Origin: Pseudomonas fluorescens
GTDB taxonomy: Bacteria > Pseudomonadota > Gammaproteobacteria > Pseudomonadales > Pseudomonadaceae
Length of the DNA stretch: 64,000 bases
NCBI RefSeq assembly: GCF_902497785.1
Contig: NZ_CABVHK010000009.1
Coordinates: 1-64,000 of the forward strand
Direction of reading: 5' to 3'
Position numbers and translations under genes: made by a program. Of the stretch, positions 26,995 through 35,076 are shown piece by piece. The notes under the pieces were generated by a model. That model searched no databases. It was not told the DNA's origin and saw nothing but the letters and a program-made list of their open reading frames with translations. Positions within the stretch are counted from its first letter, which is position 1. Each line of letters starts with the position of its first letter.

Positions 26995-28902
26995 TCAGGG
27001 CAGCTTCAGGGCCTTGGTGACCTCGGCCCATGGCACGAATTTGAAATTCTGCGTCTGTTCGGGCATACGCTTGCGGCCGTCCTGCACCACCAGCATCCCT
27101 TTGCTCAAAGGCCCGCCGAGGTTGACCGAGGTGACGTCCAGGCCATCGGTTTCCGACGCGCCGTCAATGCCGAGCTCAGCGTTCAAGCCAACACGAAAGG
27201 CACCGCGTGAGGCGAACGGTGGTTCGGCGTCCAGCACCAGGTAGCTGTCGTTGCCTTGGCTGGAGATCACCAGATAGTCGTGCGCTGCGCTTTGATACAG
27301 CGCCAGACCTTCCACATCAGCCTGCAGCTGCGGCCCGACCTTGATCACGCTGGTCAAGGTCGCCGGCTGTTCGGCGCGGGCGTCCACGGCCCACACGCCG
27401 ACGTCTTCTTCTCCGAGAAACAGGCGTTGGCGCTGGTCGTCGGCCACGCAACCTTCGGGTTGGCTGTCGACTTTGAACTGGCGCACCAACTCACCCTGCA
27501 CCGCGCCGTTCGGCGCGCTCAGGCGGTACTGCAAGAAGGTGCCGTCCTTGCCGTTGGCAATGGCGTAGATTTCGCCACTCGCGGGCTGGAACAGGCAGAT
27601 GCCGTAGATGTCCTTGAGCGGTGTGGCGATTTCGCCCGCTTCGCGCAGCTCGCCGCTAAGACGGTCGATGCTGAACAGGCTGAGGCTGTTGTGATCGCGG
27701 TTGCTGGCGACGGCAAGGTCGACGGTCTGTTGGCCGAGTTTGAAATTCGGTCGCACGTCGACGTTGTTCAGGCGCCCGACCGGCAGTTCCTGCAGCAACT
27801 TGCCGTGCAGGTCATACGCCAGCAGGCCCTGCTTTTTATTGGTGCCCAGCACTCGACTCCGCGCCGGTTGCTGCGGGTGAATCCAGATCGCCGGGTCGTC
27901 GGCGGCGTCACCCTGACGACCGACCGGATCGCTCTGACTGAGTGCTTTTACGTTCGGCAGTACCGGCGCCAAGGGCACTGGCGTGGGTTGCCAGTCGAGC
28001 TCGCCCTGATACAAACGGCCATCGTCGTCATCGCGCAGCAGGATTTGCAGGCCTTTGTCCGTCGTGCGCAGCGCGAGGTTTTCCGCGTCCTTCACTCCCG
28101 GCAACGCTAAAGTTGCCTGAGCGGACCAGTGTTCGCCCTGCTGTTGATAGAGATGCAATTGCGCCGCTTTCGGGTCCAGCGCAACGAGACCACCGGGCAA
28201 CACTGCCATGGCGCCAGCGGTTTTTTTTATCTGGCCGAACGGTTCGCGCATGGCCACCGGGCTGCGCGTGACATCGGCTTCGGGATGCGCCGGGTAAGCC
28301 CACCATCCGACGTTTTCTTCGTTGACCACCAACTGATTGGCGCCGTCATCGACCTGGCAATCCGTTGCCGAAGGTGGCAGCGGCAGACCGCGCACCCGTT
28401 GTGGCTGTGGATTAAGCGTCGCGCCGTTGCCCACCAGCCACTGCTCGCCCTTGCCCTCCTCGCCCACCAGAAACAGGAACAGATTGCTGGCTTCGTCGCG
28501 GTACAGGCACAGGCCGTTGACCGGGTAATCCCGCGTTGGCAGATACAGCGGTTGGCCCCAGCTGCGTTTGCCTGGATCGAGGCTGACCAGCAGCGCTTGC
28601 TGACGGCTGTTGTCGAGGCTGGCAACCAACACCTGTTGGCCGGCGGCGCGGCTGTCGAGGGTGCTGAATGATCCTTTCAGACGCGCCAGCTCCTGGCCTC
28701 GGGCATCGAGCAGCAGGAGGCCGTCACGGGCGCTGGCGGCGAGGCGTTCATTGGTGGCAGGGAGAAATGCCACGGCATCGACCGACAGATTCGGGGCCCA
28801 GGGTGTCAGGGTCAGGCTTGGGGTGGCCGCCATTAACTGGGTGGCGGTCAGGCTGATCACTGCGGCTAGCCAGTGACGTTTGGATGGAAACGAAATACTC
28901 AT
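26995..28902 (-). CDS. Two-domain beta-propeller phytase
   Basis: A 635-residue exported 3-phytase-type enzyme that should release phosphate from phytate in a Ca-dependent way. A signal peptide (HWLAAVISLTATQLMAA) precedes a degenerate propeller domain (about 30-300) and an intact beta-propeller phytase domain (about 315-635). Signature blocks in the latter are DDPAIWIHP, LNNVDVR, EGCVADD, GEEDVGVWAV, DVEGLALY, ETDGLDV, VVQDG and NFKFVPW; the acidic residues of these blocks bind calcium and phosphate. Dual-domain phytases of this kind are known in bacteria. The start ATG at 28902 has AAAGGA upstream. It is sandwiched between the TonB-dependent receptor and exbB, so its substrate or product probably passes through that receptor. 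Confidence 0.93.
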   Translation of the reverse strand: MSISFPSKRHWLAAVISLTATQLMAATPSLTLTPWAPNLSVDAVAFLPATNERLAASARDGLLLLDARGQELARLKGSFSTLDSRAAGQQVLVASLDNSRQQALLVSLDPGKRSWGQPLYLPTRDYPVNGLCLYRDEASNLFLFLVGEEGKGEQWLVGNGATLNPQPQRVRGLPLPPSATDCQVDDGANQLVVNEENVGWWAYPAHPEADVTRSPVAMREPFGQIKKTAGAMAVLPGGLVALDPKAAQLHLYQQQGEHWSAQATLALPGVKDAENLALRTTDKGLQILLRDDDDGRLYQGELDWQPTPVPLAPVLPNVKALSQSDPVGRQGDAADDPAIWIHPQQPARSRVLGTNKKQGLLAYDLHGKLLQELPVGRLNNVDVRPNFKLGQQTVDLAVASNRDHNSLSLFSIDRLSGELREAGEIATPLKDIYGICLFQPASGEIYAIANGKDGTFLQYRLSAPNGAVQGELVRQFKVDSQPEGCVADDQRQRLFLGEEDVGVWAVDARAEQPATLTSVIKVGPQLQADVEGLALYQSAAHDYLVISSQGNDSYLVLDAEPPFASRGAFRVGLNAELGIDGASETDGLDVTSVNLGGPLSKGMLVVQDGRKRMPEQTQNFKFVPWAEVTKALKLP

Positions 28903-28931
28903 GAAAGTCCTTTGTCCTGGAATCGTGTAAC

Positions 28932-28989
28932 GGCCTTCGCCAGCAAGCCGGCTCCTTCGGGAGCGATTGGCCTTCGCCAGCAAGCCGGC
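28932..28989. repeat. Direct repeat of GGCCTTCGCCAGCAAGCCGG
   Basis: The 21-bp unit at 28932-28952 recurs exactly at 28969-28989, with a REP-like CTCCTTCGGGAGC hairpin between. It lies in the 108-bp gap between the receptor and phytase genes and may trim or stabilise the operon transcript. Confidence 0.8.
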
Positions 28990-29010
28990 GCCTACAGAAT
29001 TGATGCGCGG

Positions 29011-31530
29011 CTAGAAGTGGGTGAAGGTCAGGCCAAGCTTGTAGGTCGGGCCGTATTCTTCGTACTGGCCGTTGTAGGAACGGTGGCCGGTGTAGACGAA
29101 ATACGGTTCGTCGGTGAGGTTCTGCGCCTCGAAGCTGACCTGCAGGTTTTTGGTCAGCGAGTAACGGGCGCTGAAGTCGACAAAGGTCTGGGCATCGACG
29201 TGCAGGTCATGGGCCTTGTCGTTGATCGAAGCCAGCTCGTAGAGGTAATCCGACTTGTAGTTGGCCGACAGGCGCAGGCTCAGTTTGTCGTCCTCCCAAC
29301 CGAGCATCAGGTTGCCGACCGTGTCGGACTGGTTGGGCAAATCGATGCTGCGTTTGCGGATGACGCCACTGGCAGCGTCGAAGCCTTTGATCTCGGCATC
29401 CGAACGACTGAACGTGGTGTTGGCGCCAATCAGCAGACCGTTCCACGGCGCCGGCAGCCAGTCGAATTTCTGCGAGTAGGCCAGTTCGAGGCCGTAGAGT
29501 TTGGCGCTGTCGCCGTTGGCGAAGGTGTGCGCCTCGGCGAAATCGACCCAGGCGCCGGTGCCGGCGAGGTCGGTGTTGTAGACGAAGTTCTTGATGTCCT
29601 TGTAGAACACGAACGCCGAAACGGTGCCGGCGCGGCCCATGAAGTGCTCGATGCCGAGGTCGAGGTTGCTCGACTCCAGCGGCTTGAGTTCCGGGTTGCC
29701 GAAGGTCGCTTCGTCATCGTCGATCACAAACCCCGGCGCCAGTTGGCCGAAGGTCGGGCGCACCACGGATTTGGTCCAGGCCGCTCGCACCTGGGTGTTT
29801 TTGTCCAGTTGATAGCGCGCATGCAGCCCTGGCAACCAGTGGTGATATTTACGTTTGGTCTCGGTGGACTGGAACGCGCCGTCAGTCGCGCCGGTGCCCT
29901 TGGCTTCAAATTCGGTGCCTTCGTAGCGCATCCCGGCGATGAAGCGCCAATCGTCGATATCGATCGTGTTCATCAGGTAGCCGGCGTTGATGTCTTCGCT
30001 GATCTTGAAGTCATTGACCCGGGATTCGGTCTCGTCATAGAAGTCCGCCTGATTCAGGCCGCCGATCAATTGCTTGATCGCGCTGCCACTGATACCCGGT
30101 CCGAACTCGCCGAGGCGGTAGTCGACGTTGCCTTTGCGAAATTGCGTCAGGTTGAGCTGATCATCGCTGAAACCCAAGTCGTCGAAATCTTCGTAGACCC
30201 AGGCGTCGAGGTCGTTGTCCTTGTTGCGCCGACTGACCTTGCCGCCGAATTTGACTTGGGACGCATAGCCTTTGAAGTCGTAATCCCGGGCCAGGTCCAG
30301 GCGCAGGTTCTTCTCGGTATCAGTGGTGTTCTGCTTTTCCCACTCGACCTTGTCGAGGCTGAAATTGGCCGGGTCGTAAAACCCTTGGCCCACGATCGGC
30401 CGTGGTTTGTCTTTGTCATAGAAACCGCTGTCGGCGAAGTCATCGATGCCGTTGAACGCAGCGTTGGCGATATGGCCCGGACTGTCTTCGCTGGAGCGGC
30501 TGTAACCGGCCTGACCGCTGAGGGTCCAGAGGCCGATCATGCGCTCGCCGCCGAACACGTAGGACTGGATTTCCTGGGTCTCTTCGCGTCGTTTCAGTTT
30601 GCGCGCGCCTTCGGCGTCACCCAACTCGCCGGCGGCCTGTGGGTCGGCGAATTCGAAGGCGGCCGCGTTGCGCGTTTCGCTGTCTTTGTAGCGGCTGTAG
30701 AGGGTGCGCAGGTAGTAGCTGCTGAGGTCATCGGGTTTATAGTCGAAGTTCAGACCACCGCCGGCGCGTTCGCGGCTGATGTCGTAGTCGCGTTGCTCGA
30801 ACTCCTCAAGTCTGGCGCCCTGCTGGAAATCCCAGGCGCCGCCGGTTTCGACGTTGTCCGAACCGAAGTCGCGCTTCTGCCAGCTGAGCGCGGCGGCGAC
30901 ACCGAAGTTGTCGATGCCGTCGCCGAGGCTGAAGCGATTACTGGCCGCACCGGAAAACTTCGGGCTGGTCTGGTGAGTGTTCTTGTCGTAGCTGGCTTCG
31001 CTGGTGCCGGTGTAGAACAGGCCCTTGTGATCGAACGCCGAGAGGCTTTTGACATCGACGGTGCCGCCCAGGGAGTTGGCGTCCATGTCCGGGGTCAGGG
31101 TCTTGATCACCGACAACGACTGCACCAGTTCCGAGGGCAACACGTCGAGGGCGACGGCGCGACGTTCGCTTTCCGGCGACGGCACCAGCGTGCCGTTGAT
31201 GGTCACGCTGTTGAGGTCCGGCCCGAGGCCACGCACGCTGACAAACCGCCCTTCGCCCTGATCTCGCTCGACGCTGACCCCCGGTAAGCGCTGCACCGCT
31301 TCGGCGACGTTTTCGTCCGGCAGTTGAGCAACGCCATCGGCATGCACCACGCTCTTGATGCTGTCGGAATTGCGTTGCTCCTTCAGCGCTTGGTCGATGC
31401 TTGCGGCCTGCCCCACGACCTCGACGTGTTCGGTGGCTTCGGCGGCATTCAGACGTTCGCTGGCCATCGCGATGGCCAATGCGCTGAGCGTAAAGCTGAC
31501 GAGCCCGGCAGTGCGGCTGCGCTGATACAT
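29011..31530 (-). CDS. TonB-dependent outer-membrane receptor, phytase-linked
   Basis: An 839-residue receptor with a signal peptide (FTLSALAIAMASERLNAA), a TonB-box-like EHVEVVG, a plug domain (AEAVQRLPGVSVERDQGEGRF, VSVRGLGPDLNSVTINGT), and a long beta-barrel ending in the required aromatic residue (LGLTFTHF). The plug resembles the sugar/phosphate-ester receptor group more than siderophore receptors. The frame is open to 32175, but the ATG at 31530 with GGGGAGG eight bases upstream is right; the longer version would translate a REP element. As first gene of an operon with phytase and TonB-ExbBD, it is inferred to import phytate or lower inositol phosphates, or to be induced for phosphate supply. 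Confidence 0.93.
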   Translation of the reverse strand: MYQRSRTAGLVSFTLSALAIAMASERLNAAEATEHVEVVGQAASIDQALKEQRNSDSIKSVVHADGVAQLPDENVAEAVQRLPGVSVERDQGEGRFVSVRGLGPDLNSVTINGTLVPSPESERRAVALDVLPSELVQSLSVIKTLTPDMDANSLGGTVDVKSLSAFDHKGLFYTGTSEASYDKNTHQTSPKFSGAASNRFSLGDGIDNFGVAAALSWQKRDFGSDNVETGGAWDFQQGARLEEFEQRDYDISRERAGGGLNFDYKPDDLSSYYLRTLYSRYKDSETRNAAAFEFADPQAAGELGDAEGARKLKRREETQEIQSYVFGGERMIGLWTLSGQAGYSRSSEDSPGHIANAAFNGIDDFADSGFYDKDKPRPIVGQGFYDPANFSLDKVEWEKQNTTDTEKNLRLDLARDYDFKGYASQVKFGGKVSRRNKDNDLDAWVYEDFDDLGFSDDQLNLTQFRKGNVDYRLGEFGPGISGSAIKQLIGGLNQADFYDETESRVNDFKISEDINAGYLMNTIDIDDWRFIAGMRYEGTEFEAKGTGATDGAFQSTETKRKYHHWLPGLHARYQLDKNTQVRAAWTKSVVRPTFGQLAPGFVIDDDEATFGNPELKPLESSNLDLGIEHFMGRAGTVSAFVFYKDIKNFVYNTDLAGTGAWVDFAEAHTFANGDSAKLYGLELAYSQKFDWLPAPWNGLLIGANTTFSRSDAEIKGFDAASGVIRKRSIDLPNQSDTVGNLMLGWEDDKLSLRLSANYKSDYLYELASINDKAHDLHVDAQTFVDFSARYSLTKNLQVSFEAQNLTDEPYFVYTGHRSYNGQYEEYGPTYKLGLTFTHF

Positions 31531-31588
31531 GGTGGTCCTCCCCAAGAGTCCGAAAACGCCAGGCAAGTGGCCCGGCAACTGGGAGGGC

Positions 31589-31622
31589 AAGCTAGGGTCG
31601 GGGGATGACCGTTCTGTGACAG
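31589..31622 (-). promoter_or_regulatory. Pho box and -10 of the receptor-phytase operon
   Basis: On the minus strand, CTGTCAC-AGAA-CGGTCAT-CCCC (31622 to 31601) is two heptamers spaced by four bases, the PhoB-binding pattern. It matches about 15 of 18 positions of the enterobacterial consensus. Five bases further comes TAGCTT (31594-31589) as a plausible -10. The position is about 70 bp upstream of the receptor ATG. Phosphate-starvation induction fits a phytase operon very well. Confidence 0.65.
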
Positions 31623-31726
31623 GGGTTGGCGGGGAGCGCTTGAAACCGGGGTTTTGCGGGGTTTCAGTTCGGTTAATGAGCTCAAATGACCTGAGCCGGC
31701 CGCTAACCCGTGGCGACGGGGGCTCC

Positions 31727-31838
31727 TGTGGCGAGGGAGCTTGCTCCCGCTCGGTCGCGTAGCGGCCGCCATGGTCTTGGCTGGATAACCGAGGTGGGAT
31801 CGCTGCGCAATCCAGCGGGAGCAAGCTCCCTCGCCACA
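31727..31838. repeat. REP-like inverted repeat (TGTGGCGAGGGAGCTTGCTCCCGCT)
   Basis: The left arm starting 31727 and right arm ending 31838 (AGCGGGAGCAAGCTCCCTCGCCACA) are complementary. It sits in the middle of the 433-bp divergent region between the receptor and GGDEF genes. Confidence 0.88.
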
Positions 31839-31895
31839 ATGCATCACAGGTAAGAAAAATACGGTAGCGCCGTGAGCTGATTCGACCTCCCGCCC

Positions 31896-31917
31896 CCGTC
31901 ACCCGACTGTCACAAAC
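31896..31917 (+). promoter_or_regulatory. Weaker Pho-box-like site facing the GGDEF gene
   Basis: CCGTCAC-CCGA-CTGTCAC-AAAC reads on the plus strand with the correct 7+4+7+4 spacing, about 13 of 18 consensus positions. It lies 47 bp before the GGDEF ATG. No strong -10 follows, so this is tentative, but two Pho-type sites facing outward in one intergenic region is suggestive. Confidence 0.4.
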
Positions 31918-31963
31918 ATCTGCTGTGCTGACGCCCACTGCCACTCGCCCAAGGATCCCGGCC

Positions 31964-32878
31964 ATGTTTTCCGTGCTCAAACCCCATCGTTGGAAACTCG
32001 CTCTGCTGCTGTTAGCGGCGAACGCCGGATTGCTGTTGCACCTGGCGTGCGGCGAGTTGAAAAGCCTCAGTGAATGGGTCTGGCTGGACATCCTCGGCGA
32101 AGGCGGTTCCGCGCTGCTGGCGCTGGTCTGGCTGGGGCTGGTGCTCAAGAGCCGCCCGGCCGGGCGCGTGACCAATTACCTGGCGCTGGGCTTGAGCGCG
32201 ATCTTTTTTTCCTGGTGGATCGACAGCCTCGACGAATTCATCCGCCTGCCGGACAGCATCACCTGGGACCACTGGCTGGAATCCGGGCCGATGCCGGTCG
32301 GCATGATCTTGCTGACCGTCGGCATTTATCACTGGCATCGCGAGCAACTGGCGATCAGCGCACAAATGGAGAAGCGCGAGAAGCTCTTTCGCGAGCACAG
32401 GCTGTTCGACAAACTCACGCCATTGGGCGGTGCCGACTACCTCAAGCGTCAACTCACCGACAGTCTTGAAGAGAGCCTGCGACAACAGCAGCCGCTGTCA
32501 TTGCTGGCGCTGGACATCGATAACTTCTCGGCGATCAATCAGGCCTTTGGGCATGCCGAGGGCGACGCGGTGTTGCAGGCGCTCAGTCATTTGCTGCTGC
32601 TCAACCTGCGGCGCCAGGACCTGCTCTGCCGACTGGCCGGTGACCGTTTTGTGGTGCTGCTGCCCAACACCGGGGAAAGCCAGGCACGCCTGCTGGCGCT
32701 GGAGTTGCAACAGACGGTCCAAGGCCTGGCACACAGGACCCGCCAGCATGGCGAGCGCGTGCACCTGTCGGCCAGCACCGCCGTGGTGATGGCGGTGAAC
32801 GAGGCGCCGGATGCCCTGCTTAAACGCCTTAACCTGGCGTTGGCGCGAGCCAAGCGGCCCTTGGCCAGAACGGCCTGA
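31964..32878 (+). CDS. Membrane GGDEF-domain protein with degenerate signature
   Basis: A 304-residue protein. The N-terminal half has several hydrophobic helices (WKLALLLLAANAGLLLHLA; GSALLALVWLGLVLK; YLALGLSAIFFSWWI; VGMILLTVGIYHW). A GGDEF domain follows from about 145 (LTPLGGADYLKRQL, LLALDIDNFSAINQAFGH). The active-site loop reads AGDRF where GGDEF/GGEEF is expected, so diguanylate cyclase activity is doubtful although GD is kept. It may bind GTP or c-di-GMP as a sensor. The ATG at 31964 follows AAGGA; an upstream in-frame start at 31925 is less likely. It lies 9 bp before an AraC gene in the same unit. Confidence 0.85.
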   Translation: MFSVLKPHRWKLALLLLAANAGLLLHLACGELKSLSEWVWLDILGEGGSALLALVWLGLVLKSRPAGRVTNYLALGLSAIFFSWWIDSLDEFIRLPDSITWDHWLESGPMPVGMILLTVGIYHWHREQLAISAQMEKREKLFREHRLFDKLTPLGGADYLKRQLTDSLEESLRQQQPLSLLALDIDNFSAINQAFGHAEGDAVLQALSHLLLLNLRRQDLLCRLAGDRFVVLLPNTGESQARLLALELQQTVQGLAHRTRQHGERVHLSASTAVVMAVNEAPDALLKRLNLALARAKRPLARTA

Positions 32879-32887
32879 GGCGCCCCC

Positions 32888-33925
32888 ATGACACTGAAGA
32901 CCCCCTGGTACGAAGCCGACAGCCGTTTCATTCCCGGCCATTACCAGCCGGCCACCCTGATTGATCTGGCCTTGTCCCGAGACATCGACAGCCATCGCCT
33001 GCTGCGCGGCACCGGCCTGTTCCTTGAAGACATTCTGGCGGGGCAGACTCGCCTCAGCCCGCAGCAATTTTTCAGCCTGATCCACAACAGCCGCCGTTTG
33101 CTGGACGCGGACGACAGCAGTTTTCTGTTCGGCCAGCGCTTGCTGCCGGGGCATTACGGCCCGGCCAGCCACGCCTTGCGCCATGCGCAAAACCTGCATC
33201 AGGCGCTCGATACCCTGGTGCAACAACAAGCGCTGCTCAGCCCGCTGATGACGCCGCGGCTGGTGCTGGATGAAAAATACGCCTGGTTCTACTGGCTGGA
33301 CAGTTGCGGTGCGGGCGAGCAATGGCGCTTCCTGCTGGAAGCGAGCATGACCTCTCTGGTGGCCATGAGTCGGGCAATGAGCGGCCAGCGGCTGCCGTGG
33401 GAATGCAGTTTCAGCCACGCCGAACCGCGCTATGTCGAGCAGTACTGGGTGCACCTGGGCGAGCACACCCGGTTCAAGCGTCCATTGGATATGATGCGCA
33501 TCCCTCGGCAATACCTCGCGCTGCCGTGGCCCACCGCCTCCGCCACCGCCGGCCAGGTGGCCCGACAGGAAGCTCAGGCGCAGATCGAACAACTGGGTTT
33601 CGCCTCAAGCTTCGTCGATTGCCTGTATCGCTACCTGCAAACCCATGTGCGGCAGGCGCCGAGCCTTGAACAGGCCGCTCACGCCTTTGCCATGAGTCCG
33701 GCCACGCTCAAGCGCAAGCTGCAAAAACACGACACCGGTTTTCAGCAACAAGTGGACCTGGTGCGCAAGCATGTCGCGCTGTACCTGTACCAGATCAAAG
33801 GATTCAGTAACGAAGCCGTGGCGGAGTATTTGAGCTTTAACGATGCGGCGAATTTTCGGCGCTCGTTCAAGCGCTGGACCGGGAGTACGCCGAACCTGAT
33901 ACGGCAGTTGTTCACATCAAATTGA
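32888..33925 (+). CDS. AraC-family transcriptional regulator (arabinose_bd-type N-terminus)
   Basis: A 345-residue regulator with a large N-terminal domain (TLIDLALSRDIDSHRLLRGTGL, GPASHALRHAQNLHQALDTL) and a C-terminal AraC HTH pair (QAAHAFAMSPATLKRKLQKH and SNEAVAEYLSFNDAANFRRSFKRWTGSTP). It starts 9 bp after the GGDEF gene and is co-transcribed with it. Divergence from the phytase operon makes that operon a possible target, but nothing in the sequence proves it. Confidence 0.9.
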   Translation: MTLKTPWYEADSRFIPGHYQPATLIDLALSRDIDSHRLLRGTGLFLEDILAGQTRLSPQQFFSLIHNSRRLLDADDSSFLFGQRLLPGHYGPASHALRHAQNLHQALDTLVQQQALLSPLMTPRLVLDEKYAWFYWLDSCGAGEQWRFLLEASMTSLVAMSRAMSGQRLPWECSFSHAEPRYVEQYWVHLGEHTRFKRPLDMMRIPRQYLALPWPTASATAGQVARQEAQAQIEQLGFASSFVDCLYRYLQTHVRQAPSLEQAAHAFAMSPATLKRKLQKHDTGFQQQVDLVRKHVALYLYQIKGFSNEAVAEYLSFNDAANFRRSFKRWTGSTPNLIRQLFTSN

Positions 33926-33935
33926 AACGCGCATG

Positions 33936-33962
33936 AAAAAGCCCAACCTGAAAAGGTTGGGC
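33936..33962 (-). terminator. Intrinsic terminator of the small minus-strand gene
   Basis: GCCCAACCT-GAAA-AGGTTGGGC (33941-33962) is a perfect 9-bp stem with a 4-base loop. The five A's at 33936-33940 become the U-run on the minus strand. It also follows the AraC stop at 33925 closely, so it could stop both convergent transcripts. Confidence 0.85.
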
Positions 33963-33991
33963 CGAGGCATTGAACATGTTCTTGTTTCCCT

Positions 33992-34186
33992 TTACTGGCG
34001 GGTATCCATCATCTTGTCCGCGAGCGCCTTGGCTCGTTCGATTAACAGATTCTGCCTGTCCTCATGAGTGGCCCCTCCTACTACCGGCGCTGTCAGGGTG
34101 CTTTCCGCAATCAGGGCAGCGCAGAAGTATTGATCCCAGACGGCTTTGGCCTCGGACGTCTGTGCGGTCATTCGGTCGGCGATCAT
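33992..34186 (-). CDS. Small hypothetical protein (64 aa)
   Basis: Reads MIADRMTAQTSEAKAVWDQY, then FCAALIAESTLTAPVV and ends RAKALADKMMDTRQ. The start is the ATG at 34186, which has GGAGG five bases upstream (an ATG 12 bases earlier contains that ribosome site). The AxVWDQYFxAAL motif is familiar from small proteins of Pseudomonas prophages and accessory regions. A perfect terminator follows. The function is unknown, and it marks the left border of the accessory region. Confidence 0.72.
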   Translation of the reverse strand: MIADRMTAQTSEAKAVWDQYFCAALIAESTLTAPVVGGATHEDRQNLLIERAKALADKMMDTRQ

Positions 34187-34418
34187 ATGCACCTCCATCT
34201 GATCAATTGACTCCGCCAGTCTACGCCCGATTCAACGCGAGCAACCGAGCGCCATTCGTCGCTTGCAAGCTCGCACTACAAAAAATTGACGGCGACTGGC
34301 CCATGGATTGCAAACGCGATCATAGCTAGCTGAGAACGACGTAATTCTGACGCAGCCAGCACTCATCAATATTTATGGACGCCAGCAAATGCGCTGGGTC
34401 GGTCACCGGAGACGTAAC

Positions 34419-34625
34419 GTGTCAACTCTCAGTGAAATCGCAGCGAATCACGCGAAAATGGCAAAAAAACTGGCGGGAGAGTCGACTGAATTGGGTGAAC
34501 GCCAACCGCTAGTGGTGGGTGGTTTTGAAGTTTCAACCGTTGATGAGCCACCGCACATGCCGCTGCATTTGATCGCGGGTGGGCAGGACAGCGTACTCGT
34601 ACAGGCTTGCGTGTACGCGCGCTGA
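34419..34625 (+). CDS. Possible small protein (68 aa)
   Basis: A GTG at 34419 with CGGAGA upstream opens a frame reading STLSEIAANHAKMAKKLAG and ending HLIAGGQDSVLVQACVYAR. The composition is protein-like and the start region is helical, but no family is recognised. An inverted repeat follows it at 34675-34706. It could be a real accessory small gene or a chance frame. Confidence 0.3.
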   Translation: MSTLSEIAANHAKMAKKLAGESTELGERQPLVVGGFEVSTVDEPPHMPLHLIAGGQDSVLVQACVYAR

Positions 34626-35076
34626 GTACATCGGTAACGGCCAATCGGTGCAGACTTGCTATGTGACCTCACTTGAAAGAGATCCCGCTGAAGCGGCCTC
34701 TCTTTCAGGGTAGTAATAGGTTGAGGTCAAGTGTTGCATTACTTGTACACATTAGAACTTGGCCTTGATTATTTTAGTGATCGGGGAACGCTTCCTACGC
34801 ATCAGCATAAATGCGCAGACGCTATATATGGCGTTGTTTTTATCGCAATTGGTCAACACTTTCATCACCTCAAATAAAATAACTAATCATTCGCCCATCG
34901 CTCGCATACGACCCGAATTACACCCAGCAACCACGGGACATGATGCCGGCGCCAGATGTTTTTTACTTACGAATAAGTTACGACTTGTGCTTGTCCGAAA
35001 CTGTGCTTTATTAAAGTAATGCACCCGTAGCCGATCCGATACTCGCGCTGTCCGGATCCCTCGCCGAGGGTTTGAT
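34626..35076. other. AT-rich intergenic region and leader of the TIR gene
   Basis: No gene is supported here. GAAAGAGA (34675-34682) and TCTCTTTC (34699-34706) form a hairpin with inner CCGC/GCGG. A candidate promoter, TTGTGC near 34985 and TATTAA about 18 bp on, precedes the TIR gene. In its leader, GATCCG (35033-35038) pairs with CGGATC (35053-35058), and CCCTC (35058-35062) pairs with GAGGG (35066-35070). That GAGGG is also the Shine-Dalgarno of the TIR gene. The low GC contrasts with both flanks. Confidence 0.45.

Noticed and set aside
28873..31287. 804-codon open frame on the plus strand
   Set aside because: It is antisense to the TonB-dependent receptor, which has signal peptide, plug and barrel features; long antisense frames are normal in high-GC Pseudomonas genes.
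29011..32175. Receptor start at 32175
   Set aside because: The extension would cross a REP repeat and the Pho box; the ATG at 31530 begins a signal peptide after GGGGAGG.
34759..35019. 86-codon frame before the TIR gene
   Set aside because: It has no ribosome site or recognisable features, and it covers the AT-rich promoter region.
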